A DNA stretch of 64,000 nt from positions 62,001-126,000 of the forward strand of contig NZ_NESC01000006.1 of the NCBI RefSeq assembly GCF_003063575.1. The letters are read 5' to 3'. The first letter of the stretch is position 1; each line of letters opens with the position of its first letter. Made by a program: the position numbers and the translations under genes. Positions 35,812 to 43,440 of this stretch are shown here, piece by piece. The stretch comes from Limnohabitans sp. Jir72. GTDB taxonomy: Bacteria; Pseudomonadota; Gammaproteobacteria; Burkholderiales; Burkholderiaceae_C. The notes beneath the pieces are model-generated. The model was not told the origin of the DNA. It saw only the letters and a program-made list of their open reading frames with translations, and ran no database searches.

Positions 35812-35833
35812 TTTTTTGAAAAGAAAGAACCCC

Positions 35834-36310
35834 ATGAAAATTGGAAAAGACACCGTTGTCACCATGCACTACCAAGTGGTGAACGCCCAAGGCCAGTTGC
35901 TGGACAAAGCACAAGAGCCCACTTCGTATTTGCACGGCGGCTACGAGAACACCCTGCCCAAGATCGAAGAGGCCCTTGAAGGCCAGGACGTGGGCTTTGA
36001 GACCACCTTGAAGCTCGCTGCAGCCGATGCCTTTGGCGAGCGCGACGAGACGCTGGTGCAGACCATTGCCAAGAAAGACTTTCCGCCGGGCGTCAAAGTC
36101 GGTGGCCAGCTGCGTGGCCGCACACCCGAAGGGCAAGAGCACGTGTTCACCGTCATCAAGATCAAGGGTGATCAGGTCATCTTGGACGGTAACCACCCTT
36201 GGGCTGGTCAGAACCTGAGCCTGAGCCTCAAGGTGCTGGAAGTGCGTGCGGCGTCTGCTGATGAGGTCACGCACCGCCATGCGCATGGCGCGCATGGTCA
36301 TCACCATTGA
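35834..36310 (+). CDS. slyD: FKBP-type peptidyl-prolyl isomerase, SlyD type
   Basis: A 158-residue SlyD-like isomerase and chaperone that also handles nickel in other bacteria. The N- and C-terminal halves form the FKBP domain, with an insert-in-flap region (ETTLKLAAADAFGERDE to PPGVKVGGQ). The C-terminal tail HRHAHGAHGHHH is short but histidine-rich, less than the long metal-binding tail of E. coli SlyD. It follows uvrD by 22 bp. Ni-binding capacity is inferred from the tail. Confidence 0.9.
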   Translation: MKIGKDTVVTMHYQVVNAQGQLLDKAQEPTSYLHGGYENTLPKIEEALEGQDVGFETTLKLAAADAFGERDETLVQTIAKKDFPPGVKVGGQLRGRTPEGQEHVFTVIKIKGDQVILDGNHPWAGQNLSLSLKVLEVRAASADEVTHRHAHGAHGHHH

Positions 36311-36319
36311 GTAAGTCAC

Positions 36320-36379
36320 GTCGGAGCTGAAGCTCCGACTGCGGGACGTATTTTGCAGGTCGGCGGCTTTAGCCCCGAC
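36320..36379. repeat. Two GTCGGRGCT-type hairpin repeats
   Basis: Two short palindromes: GTCGGAGCT with AGCTCCGAC (36320-36339) and an imperfect GTCGGCGGCT with AGCCCCGAC (36359-36379). They share a GTCGG(A/G)GCT pattern and lie between slyD and the convergent livF gene, before the terminator. They look like a small dispersed repeat family, with no coding function. Confidence 0.6.
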
Positions 36380-36395
36380 ATCGGTAGCCCAAGCA

Positions 36396-36425
36396 AAAGG
36401 GGCAGTCCTTGCGGACTGCCCCTTT
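36396..36425. terminator. Bidirectional terminator between slyD and livF
   Basis: A perfect 13-bp stem (36396-36408 with 36413-36425, core GGGGCAGTCC) with a four-base loop. It begins with AAA and ends with TTT, serving the convergent slyD and livF genes. It has only short A/T runs on each side. Confidence 0.8.
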
Positions 36426-36451
36426 GTCGTTGGAACGGTCTGAACGGGTGC

Positions 36452-37174
36452 TCAGTGACCGCCGCCCAAGTAGGCCGCTTTCACAGCCGGGTCGGTTTTC
36501 AGGCGCTCCGCATCGCCGTGCACCGAGATGCGGCCGTTTTCCAGCACGTAGCCGTAATCGGCCACATTCAGCGCGGCGGCGGCAAACTGCTCGACCAGCA
36601 ACATGGTCACGCCTTGCTCCTTCAGGCGGCTGATGATCTTGAAGACCTCTTCCACCAGAATCGGCGCCAGGCCCATTGAGGGCTCGTCCAGCAAGACCAC
36701 TTCGGGGTTCAGCATCACGGCGCGGGCCATGGCCAGCATTTGCTGTTCACCGCCCGACAAGGTGCCGGCCAGCTGGTTGCGGCGCTCTTTCAAGCGGGGG
36801 AACAGGTCCATCGCACGGTCCAGGTCACCGGCCACATCGCCTTTGGGGCGGCTGCCGGTCAGGCGCGGAAAGGCACCCAGCGTCAGGTTGTCGGTCACCG
36901 TCATGGTGGCGAACACGCGGCGGCCTTCGGGCGAGTGGGCCAGGCCCAGCTTGGCGATGTGGTAGGACTCCATGCCGTCGATGCGTTTGCCGTTCAGCGC
37001 GATCTCGCCCGAGGTGGGCTGGATCATGCCGGAGATGGCACGCATGGTGGTGGTCTTGCCAGCGCCGTTGGAGCCGATCAGGGTCACCACTTTGCCTTTC
37101 GGCACCTCGATGCTGATGCCATGCAGGACGTGCACCTTGCCGTAGCCTGCTTCCAGATTCTTGATACTCAACAT
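36452..37174 (-). CDS. livF: Branched-chain amino-acid-type ABC importer, ATP-binding protein LivF
   Basis: A 240-residue ATPase. It has Walker A GSNGAGKTT, LSGGEQQMLAMARA, Walker B VVLLDEPSMGLAPI and the Liv-type H-loop. It is the second ATPase of a LivFGHMJ importer; the first is fused to LivM. ATG 37174 was chosen; an upstream in-frame start overlaps the LivMG end. It lies 22 bp downstream of the fusion gene and is the last gene in the run. Confidence 0.93.
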   Translation of the reverse strand: MLSIKNLEAGYGKVHVLHGISIEVPKGKVVTLIGSNGAGKTTTMRAISGMIQPTSGEIALNGKRIDGMESYHIAKLGLAHSPEGRRVFATMTVTDNLTLGAFPRLTGSRPKGDVAGDLDRAMDLFPRLKERRNQLAGTLSGGEQQMLAMARAVMLNPEVVLLDEPSMGLAPILVEEVFKIISRLKEQGVTMLLVEQFAAAALNVADYGYVLENGRISVHGDAERLKTDPAVKAAYLGGGH

Positions 37175-37196
37175 GTCTTGATACTCCAGTCGGCCA

Positions 37197-39125
37197 TCAG
37201 GTGGCTGTGCCGCCGAGGTAGGCTTCGATGACCTTCTCGTTGGCTTGAACTTCTGCGGGTTGGCCTTCGGCAATCTTCTGACCGAAGTCCAGCACCGACA
37301 CCGTGTCGCAAATGCTCATGACCACGTCCATGTGGTGCTCGATTAGGATCACAGTGATGCCGTGGTCGCGGATCTTGCGGATGATTTGCACCAGCTCTTT
37401 GATGTCGGGGGCGGTCAGGCCCGCAGCGGGCTCGTCCAGCAACAACAGTTGAGGGTCCAGTGCCAAGGCACGGGCAATTTCCAGCAGACGCTGCTTGCCG
37501 TAGGGCAGGTTGCGCGCTTCTTCGTTGGCCAGCTCAGCCAGGCCCACAAAGTGCAAGAGGCTCATGCCGCGCTCGGTGGCGGCAAGCTCTTCTTTGCTGT
37601 AGCGCGGGGTGTGCAGCGCCACATCCAGGAAGTTGCTCTTGAAGGTGTGGTGCAGGCCGACCTGCACGTTTTGCAGCGCGGTCATCTCGCCAAACAATTG
37701 CACGTTCTGGAAGGTGCGGGCAATGCCGGACAAGGCGATGTCGGACGAGGTGCGTCCCACCACCGAGCGGCCTGCAAAAGCGATGTCACCGGCTGTGGGC
37801 ACGTAAATGCCGGTCAGCACGTTCATCATGGTGCTCTTGCCTGAGCCGTTGGGGCCGATCAGGCCGTGGATGGTGCCGCGCTTGATTTTCAGGTCCACCT
37901 GGTTGATGGCTTTCAGACCGCCGAATTGCATCAGCACTTGCTTGGCCACCAGCAGGTCGCCGTCGCCGTTTTCGGTGGCACGTACCAGAGCGCCTTGCTG
38001 GTTTTGGCCAGCGCTCAGGTCAATCACGTTGTCCGAGTTGGCGGTTTTGCCCATCAGGCTTCGGGCAAAGCCCACGATGCCGTCTTGCAGGTAGTACACG
38101 ACAAACAGAATCATCAAGCCGAAGATCGACAGACGCCAGTCGGTGATGTTGTCCAGCCAGAAGGAGAAGGCTGTCAGAGCGGCGGTGCCAACCACGGGCA
38201 CAAACATGGTTTGCCAAGTGGTGCGGCGGCGTGCGATGCCAATCACGGCACCCACCAGCATCAGAACAGCCAGACTGCTGGCGACCATGCGGAAGGCTTC
38301 CAAGTCGTCCAGCAGCTTGGGCAGCAGCACGATGATGGTGGCGCCCAGCATGGCACCCAGACGGGTCTTGCGGCCGCCCATGATGATGGCCAACAAGAAC
38401 ATCACGGTCAGTTCGTTGTTGTAGGTGTTGGGCGAGATGTATTGCTCAGAATAGGCGTACAGGCAACCGGCCAGACCGGCGAAACCGGCGCTGATCACGA
38501 AGGCGTAAACCTTGTAGCGGTAAACCGACACGCCCATGCAATCCGACGCCACAGGGCTGCCGCGCAGGGCTTCAAACGCACGGCCCAGTTGCGAGCGCAG
38601 CACGCGGTGCACCACCAGCAACGACAGCGCCAGCATCACGCACACGACCCAGTAGAACGACTCCTCGTTGAACTTGTAGCCGGCCACGGTGGGCTTGGGG
38701 ATCTTCAAACCCATGGGGCCTTCTGTCAGGAAGGTCATCTCGTTGATCAGGATCTGGATGATCGTGCCAAAGGCCATGGTCACCATGGCCAGGTAAGGGC
38801 CCGACACGCGCAAAGCGGGCAGGGCCAAGATCGCGCCAAAAATGCCGGTCACCACAATGCTGGCGGGCAAAATGACCCAGAACGGCGCGCCGACCTTGAG
38901 GAAGAGCACACCGGCGGTGTAAGCACCGATGCCGAACAAACCGGCGTGGCCCAAAGAGACCTGGCCGGTGTAGCCCACCACGATGTCCAGGCCGAACAGC
39001 AAGATCGCGTAGATCATGATGGTCTCGACCAAGTGGATGTAATAGGGGTTGTGCGTGAAAACAGGCACCAGGCACAGGGCGATGAAGCCCAGTACGGAAG
39101 CAATGAAGTATTTGCGATTCATCAT
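37197..39125 (-). CDS. livM-livG: Fused LivM permease and LivG ATP-binding protein
   Basis: A single 642-residue frame. Residues about 1-310 form a LivM-type permease (YAILLFGLDIVVGYTGQVSLGHAGLF, GPYLAMVTMAFGTI, then GGRKTRLGAMLGA), followed by a TM tail and a linker at about 360-385. Residues about 390-640 form a LivG-type ATPase (GPNGSGKSTMMN, NVQVGLHH, LPYGKQRLLEIARAL, LLLDEPAAGL). Normally these are two genes. No stop or frameshift separates them. It overlaps the LivH stop by one base (TGATG). Confidence 0.92.
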   Translation of the reverse strand: MMNRKYFIASVLGFIALCLVPVFTHNPYYIHLVETIMIYAILLFGLDIVVGYTGQVSLGHAGLFGIGAYTAGVLFLKVGAPFWVILPASIVVTGIFGAILALPALRVSGPYLAMVTMAFGTIIQILINEMTFLTEGPMGLKIPKPTVAGYKFNEESFYWVVCVMLALSLLVVHRVLRSQLGRAFEALRGSPVASDCMGVSVYRYKVYAFVISAGFAGLAGCLYAYSEQYISPNTYNNELTVMFLLAIIMGGRKTRLGAMLGATIIVLLPKLLDDLEAFRMVASSLAVLMLVGAVIGIARRRTTWQTMFVPVVGTAALTAFSFWLDNITDWRLSIFGLMILFVVYYLQDGIVGFARSLMGKTANSDNVIDLSAGQNQQGALVRATENGDGDLLVAKQVLMQFGGLKAINQVDLKIKRGTIHGLIGPNGSGKSTMMNVLTGIYVPTAGDIAFAGRSVVGRTSSDIALSGIARTFQNVQLFGEMTALQNVQVGLHHTFKSNFLDVALHTPRYSKEELAATERGMSLLHFVGLAELANEEARNLPYGKQRLLEIARALALDPQLLLLDEPAAGLTAPDIKELVQIIRKIRDHGITVILIEHHMDVVMSICDTVSVLDFGQKIAEGQPAEVQANEKVIEAYLGGTAT

Positions 39126-40003
39126 CAGACCTTCTTGATCGCAGATTTACCAAACAAGCCAGAGGGCTTGACAGCCAGCACCAGCAAAAGAAGAACCAGA
39201 CCGGGCACATCTTTGTAGCCGGTGGACAGGTAAAAGCCCGTGGTGGTTTCGGCAATGCCCAAAATGATGCCGCCCACGATGATGCCCATACCGCTGGTCA
39301 GGCCGCCGATGATGGCGACCGCAAAGGCCTTGAGGCCCAGCACCGCACCCATGGTGGCACCCGTCAGGGTCAGGGGTGCAATCAACATGCCCGCAAAAGC
39401 AGCGGTCAACGACGACAGCGCATAAGAGAAGGTGATCACCAGACCGGTGTTGATGCCCATCAGTTTGGCGGCATCGCGGTCATTGAACGTGGCCACCACG
39501 GCTTTGCCGTAAATGGTTTTGCGGTTGAAAAATTCCACCGCCAGCATCATCAGCACCGCGCCGCCGATGACCAGCAGCTCCATGGGCAGCACGTTGGCGC
39601 CCAAGATTTTCAGGGGCGATTCAGGCAGGGGCGAAGGGAACTTCAGGTCGTCGCGGCCCCAGATGTTCTCGGCCACGTTTTTGAAGATGATGCCCAAAGC
39701 GATGGTGGACATGATCCAGCCAAATTCGCTCTTGATTTTGATGGCGGGACGCACACCGATGCGCTCGACCAAGGCACCTTGGAACAAGCCAAAGATGCCG
39801 ACCAGCGGGATCGCCAGCCAGTAATTCATGCCAAGACTGTCGACCAAAGTCAACGCGACCAATGCGCCCAGCATCAGGGCTTCGCCCTGGCCGAAGTTGA
39901 GGGTGTCAGATGTCGCAAAAGTCAGCTGGTAGCCAAAGGCAATGACCGCGTAGATCATGCCCAGCGCGATACCGCTGTAGACAAGTTGAAGAAGGATTTC
40001 CAT
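39125..40003 (-). CDS. livH: Branched-chain amino-acid-type ABC importer, permease LivH
   Basis: A 292-residue permease of the BPD_transp_2 type, about 8 helices. Family signs are YSGIALGMIYAVIAFGYQLTFATSDTLNFGQGEALMLGA and the coupling segment DAAKLMGINTGLVITFSYALSS. It forms the membrane pore with the LivM part. ATG 40003 was chosen; an upstream in-frame start lies in the hairpin region and adds non-conserved residues. Substrate is set by the receptor at 40096. Confidence 0.93.
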   Translation of the reverse strand: MEILLQLVYSGIALGMIYAVIAFGYQLTFATSDTLNFGQGEALMLGALVALTLVDSLGMNYWLAIPLVGIFGLFQGALVERIGVRPAIKIKSEFGWIMSTIALGIIFKNVAENIWGRDDLKFPSPLPESPLKILGANVLPMELLVIGGAVLMMLAVEFFNRKTIYGKAVVATFNDRDAAKLMGINTGLVITFSYALSSLTAAFAGMLIAPLTLTGATMGAVLGLKAFAVAIIGGLTSGMGIIVGGIILGIAETTTGFYLSTGYKDVPGLVLLLLVLAVKPSGLFGKSAIKKV

Positions 40004-40051
40004 GGGAGGACTCAGGAGGTAAGAAGTGAAAAACCGAAACACATATAAAGA

Positions 40052-40081
40052 ACGCCGTATTCGCGTGAGCGAATACGGCGT
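40052..40081 (-). other. Strong stem-loop between receptor and livH
   Basis: A perfect 13-bp stem (40052-40064 with 40069-40081) and GTGA loop, 14 bp after the receptor stop. On the minus strand it is followed only by a weak T-rich stretch (TTCTTTATATG). Such structures usually protect the abundant receptor mRNA and reduce readthrough into the permease genes. Confidence 0.7.
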
Positions 40082-40095
40082 GTGAAGATCACAAA

Positions 40096-41343
40096 TTACT
40101 TCTTGGCAGGCTGTTTGGCAGCTGCAGCGTCTTTCTTGGCTGCTTTGGTACGGATGTCCGAGCCTTTTTTGCTGTCTTCTTCGTAGGCGTACACCACTTT
40201 GCTGCCCTTGACTTCACCGAACACGGGGATGTTGGCGGTGATGGCTTCGTGGTCGTCGTGGGTGAAAGGCTTGTCATAGGTGGTGACCACGCCTTCAACC
40301 TTGGTTTGCAGGTTTTCCAGGGCTTCGCGGACCTTCACGCCGTCGGTGGTGCCGGCTTGCTTGATGGCGGCGGCCAACAAGTAAACCGAGTCATAACCTT
40401 GCGCAGCCGACACGGGCGAGTCGATGCGGTTGTTCTTGGGCTTGAAGGTCTTCAGGTACCCGTCGATGAAGGCCTTGCGCTTGACGGTGTTGGCTTCCTG
40501 AATGAAGGTCTGGGGCATGCGAGCGCCTTCACCGCCAGGGCCTGCGTTGTCAATGAAGTTGGCCATGGACAATGTCCAGCTGCCGACCATGGGCACTTTC
40601 CAGCCCAGTTTGGTCATGCCGTTGGCGATCTGTGCCAGCTCTGGGCCAATCGCGTAAGTCAGGATGACTTCAGCACCGGCTTCTTTGGCCTTGAGCAGCT
40701 GAGGCGTCATGTCCACGTCTTTGATGTTGAATTTTTCAACAGCGACAGGCTTGACGCCTTTGGCGGTCAGGGCTTTTTCCAGGTCTTCGCGGCCCAGTTG
40801 GCCATAGTTGGTGGAGTCGGCCAGGATGGCGACTTTCTTGAAGTTGCGACGAGCGATGGCTTCTTCCACGATCATGGGGGCCTGGATGCTGTCGTGTGCC
40901 GCATTGCGGAAGATGTAGTTGTCTGGGAACTCAGGGGCCTTGAACTGCTGGGTCACGATGGAGCCGGTGGCCACGTTGTTGAAGACGGGGATCTTGGCTT
41001 CTTGGTAGAAACGCTGCGAAGCCAAAGCCACGCCGGTGTTGATGAAGCCCAAAGTGGCGACCACTTTTTCCTTGTTGATCAGTTCTTGGGCGATTTGCAC
41101 GCCACGCTCGTTCTTGGCTTCGTCGTCACGCTCGACGGCTTGCAATTGACGGCCCAGAACGCCGCCGGCTTTGTTGATTTCGTTGATGGCCAGTTTGACA
41201 CCATCGCGCATGCTCACGCCCATGGAGGAGGAGCCGCCTGTGTAGGGGCCGGTCACGCCGACTTTGATGGGGTCTGCGGCAAAAGCCAGACCGGTGGTCA
41301 GCATCAGGGATGCGAGGATGGTCAAGTGTGTGCGACGTTGCAT
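40096..41343 (-). CDS. livJ: Branched-chain amino-acid-type ABC importer, substrate-binding protein
   Basis: A 415-residue periplasmic binding protein of the Leu/Ile/Val family. A signal peptide is clear (lysine/arginine start, hydrophobic stretch, GLAFAA cleavage region). Core features are GVTGPYTGGSSSMGVSMRDGVKLAINEINKAGG and YAIGPELAQIANGM. The C-terminus ends in a Lys/Ala-rich, low-complexity tail (SKKGSDIRTKAAKKDA...) not usual for the family; its meaning is unknown. First gene of the Liv run, with its promoter in the AT-rich 41344-41520 stretch. Confidence 0.92.
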   Translation of the reverse strand: MQRRTHLTILASLMLTTGLAFAADPIKVGVTGPYTGGSSSMGVSMRDGVKLAINEINKAGGVLGRQLQAVERDDEAKNERGVQIAQELINKEKVVATLGFINTGVALASQRFYQEAKIPVFNNVATGSIVTQQFKAPEFPDNYIFRNAAHDSIQAPMIVEEAIARRNFKKVAILADSTNYGQLGREDLEKALTAKGVKPVAVEKFNIKDVDMTPQLLKAKEAGAEVILTYAIGPELAQIANGMTKLGWKVPMVGSWTLSMANFIDNAGPGGEGARMPQTFIQEANTVKRKAFIDGYLKTFKPKNNRIDSPVSAAQGYDSVYLLAAAIKQAGTTDGVKVREALENLQTKVEGVVTTYDKPFTHDDHEAITANIPVFGEVKGSKVVYAYEEDSKKGSDIRTKAAKKDAAAAKQPAKK

Positions 41344-41608
41344 TGCGTTTTCTCCAAGTTTATGAATCAGACAGCCGTTCGGGCGCTTCGTAAAGACGCG
41401 CGCGTTACAGGCAGGTTACCCTAGAGTGATTCTCTGGGACTGTAAGGGGTGTAACACCAAGAGAAAACCCTTGGTTGGTCGATTTGGTCATGAATTAAAT
41501 TTTCAAAACCACAAAAAATAATTCAGGAAAAAGAGGCACTTAGAAAACAAGAAACCCAGTGAGCCTGATGGAGACTGGCTTGGGCGCAATTGGTTCTTTT
41601 GAGTGCGC

Positions 41609-42382
41609 TCAGTGATCGGCTCTGGTGATCAAAAAGCAGTCGCGCACCGAATACACCATGGAGGTGAAAAACATGGCCGCCACCATCAACCCGGCGGGCA
41701 TCAAAATGGCCATCAGCAAGCTCGCATCGCCCAGCAAGCTGGTCGCCAACATCGAGACCAGCGCCACGCCGATGAACAGGCTGAACCAGAGGGCCACATA
41801 AACCATGAAGGCGCCCAGATTGCGCCAGCAGGCTACAAAGCTGAAAAACAAGCTTTTGACCGGGGCCACGCCTTGCCAATGCACCAGCGCAGGCGCGTGC
41901 CAGAACATCATGGCCAGCGGGATGTACAGCACCATGGACACCCACAGCGCGGCTTGAAAAGACGCGGAATTGACCACTTCGGGGCTCATGTTGGCACCGG
42001 TGAGGTACATCCGGGCAAAGGTGCCGCCGTCGACCAGCATGGATACACCCATGATGAGCAGAAACGCCAGCGCATACCAAGCGCCCAGCTGCAGCATGGC
42101 ATTGCGTTGTGGGCCGGCTTTGAGGGCGCAAAACAGCAGCCCGGGCATGGGAAAGCGCTTGTCCTCGGCAGCCTCGGTGGCAGCCATCATGCCCAGCGTC
42201 AGGGCGGGCAGCAGCATCAGCGCCAATGCGCCGCCGATGACCGGCACGATCGACATCAGCGACACCACGGCCATGAACAGGAAAAACAGGCCCGACATGG
42301 CCAGCGGCTGGCGCCAGAAGGTGCGGATGCCTTGGCGGGCCCAGTTCAGGCCGGTGCGTGCGGGAACGATGTTCAGTTGCAT
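41609..42382 (-). CDS. BPSS1780-family membrane protein
   Basis: A 257-residue hydrophobic protein with about six predicted transmembrane segments, of a conserved family in Burkholderiales known by the BPSS1780 name. The N-terminal GWARQGIRTFWRQP-like segment (here NWARQGIRTFWRQPLAMSG) and the two glycine-rich helices are typical. Function unknown. It lies 12 bp downstream of thrB on the same strand, and this pairing is often conserved, so it may share the transcript. Confidence 0.8.
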   Translation of the reverse strand: MQLNIVPARTGLNWARQGIRTFWRQPLAMSGLFFLFMAVVSLMSIVPVIGGALALMLLPALTLGMMAATEAAEDKRFPMPGLLFCALKAGPQRNAMLQLGAWYALAFLLIMGVSMLVDGGTFARMYLTGANMSPEVVNSASFQAALWVSMVLYIPLAMMFWHAPALVHWQGVAPVKSLFFSFVACWRNLGAFMVYVALWFSLFIGVALVSMLATSLLGDASLLMAILMPAGLMVAAMFFTSMVYSVRDCFLITRADH

Positions 42383-42394
42383 GGGGTCAGTGGA

Positions 42395-43345
42395 TCAGAG
42401 TGTCACGGGGTGCGCGATGCGCCCGCGCAACACCCGTTCAAAATGGGTGGGGTCGTGTGGCGTGAGCATGGACGCTTCACGCGGCAGGTGATAGTCCCAC
42501 AAACGCGAGATCCAAAAGCGCAAAGCCCCTGCGCGCAAAAGGGCAGGCAGCAAGGCTCGTTCGGCAGCGCTCAGGGGGCGCACGGCCATGTAGGCCTGCA
42601 GCATGGCCTGGGCGCGTGGCGCGTCGTGCAGACCGGTCTGCAAATCAACGCACCAGTCGTTCAGGCACACGGACAGGTCAAACAACCAGGTGTCCACGCC
42701 TGCAAAGTAGAAGTCAAAAAAGCCGGTCAGCTGCTCGCCGTCAAACATCACGTTGTCACGGAACAGGTCGGCATGCACCGGGCCACGGGGCAAGGCGGTG
42801 TAAGCGGGGCTGGCGGCGATGTGGTTCTGATAGGCCAGTTCGCTGCGCAGCAAGGCGGCTTGGACCTCATTCAAGTGGGGCAGTACCACCGGCACGGTTT
42901 CGTTCCACCAAGGCAGGCCACGCAGGTTGGGTTGGCTGCGGTTGTAGTCAGCCCCGGCCAAATGCATGCGTGCCAGCATGTCGCCTACGGCGGCGCAATG
43001 CACGGCCTGGGGTTGCAACTGGCTCTTGCCAGCCAGTTTGTTGACCACGGCAGCGGGCTTGCCGCTCACGGTGTGCAGGATGTCGCCATCGCGGTTGGCC
43101 GCCGGATTGGGCACGGGGATGCCGCGGCCTGCCAGGTGCTTCATCAAGAAGAGATAAAACGGGAGTTGTTCTTTCGTCATGCGCTCGAACAAGGTCAGCA
43201 CGTACTCGCCCTGATCGGTCGTGGCGAAGTAGTTGGTGTTTTCGATGCCGCCCTCAATGCCGCGCAATTCGGTCAGGCTGCCCAAGTTCAGGGCTTGCAT
43301 CAGTTGGGCCGCTTGGGCCTCGGAGACTTCGGTGAATACCGCCAT
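42395..43345 (-). CDS. thrB: Homoserine kinase (ThrB, aminoglycoside-phosphotransferase fold)
   Basis: A 316-residue homoserine kinase of the Pseudomonas type, from the aminoglycoside phosphotransferase fold and not the GHMP-kinase fold. Visible motifs are IENTNYFATT, the ATP-binding FERMTKEQLPFYLF region, the catalytic GPVHADLFRDNVMF and the metal-binding GFFDFYFAGVDTW. It makes phosphohomoserine for threonine. An earlier in-frame start overlaps the polA leader; ATG 43345 is preferred. Divergent from polA. Confidence 0.93.
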   Translation of the reverse strand: MAVFTEVSEAQAAQLMQALNLGSLTELRGIEGGIENTNYFATTDQGEYVLTLFERMTKEQLPFYLFLMKHLAGRGIPVPNPAANRDGDILHTVSGKPAAVVNKLAGKSQLQPQAVHCAAVGDMLARMHLAGADYNRSQPNLRGLPWWNETVPVVLPHLNEVQAALLRSELAYQNHIAASPAYTALPRGPVHADLFRDNVMFDGEQLTGFFDFYFAGVDTWLFDLSVCLNDWCVDLQTGLHDAPRAQAMLQAYMAVRPLSAAERALLPALLRAGALRFWISRLWDYHLPREASMLTPHDPTHFERVLRGRIAHPVTL

Positions 43346-43440
43346 GGGAGAGCTTGTGAGGGGCCAGAGGGCTGGCTGGATGGGAAAGTGTCGATTGTAG
43401 AGGGGCAAGAAAGTGCTTTAACCCGGTACACAATCGGGGG

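Noticed and set aside
37866..39218. Long plus-strand frame opposite the LivMG fusion
   Set aside because: His/Gln-rich product in antisense to a clear transporter gene; a shadow.
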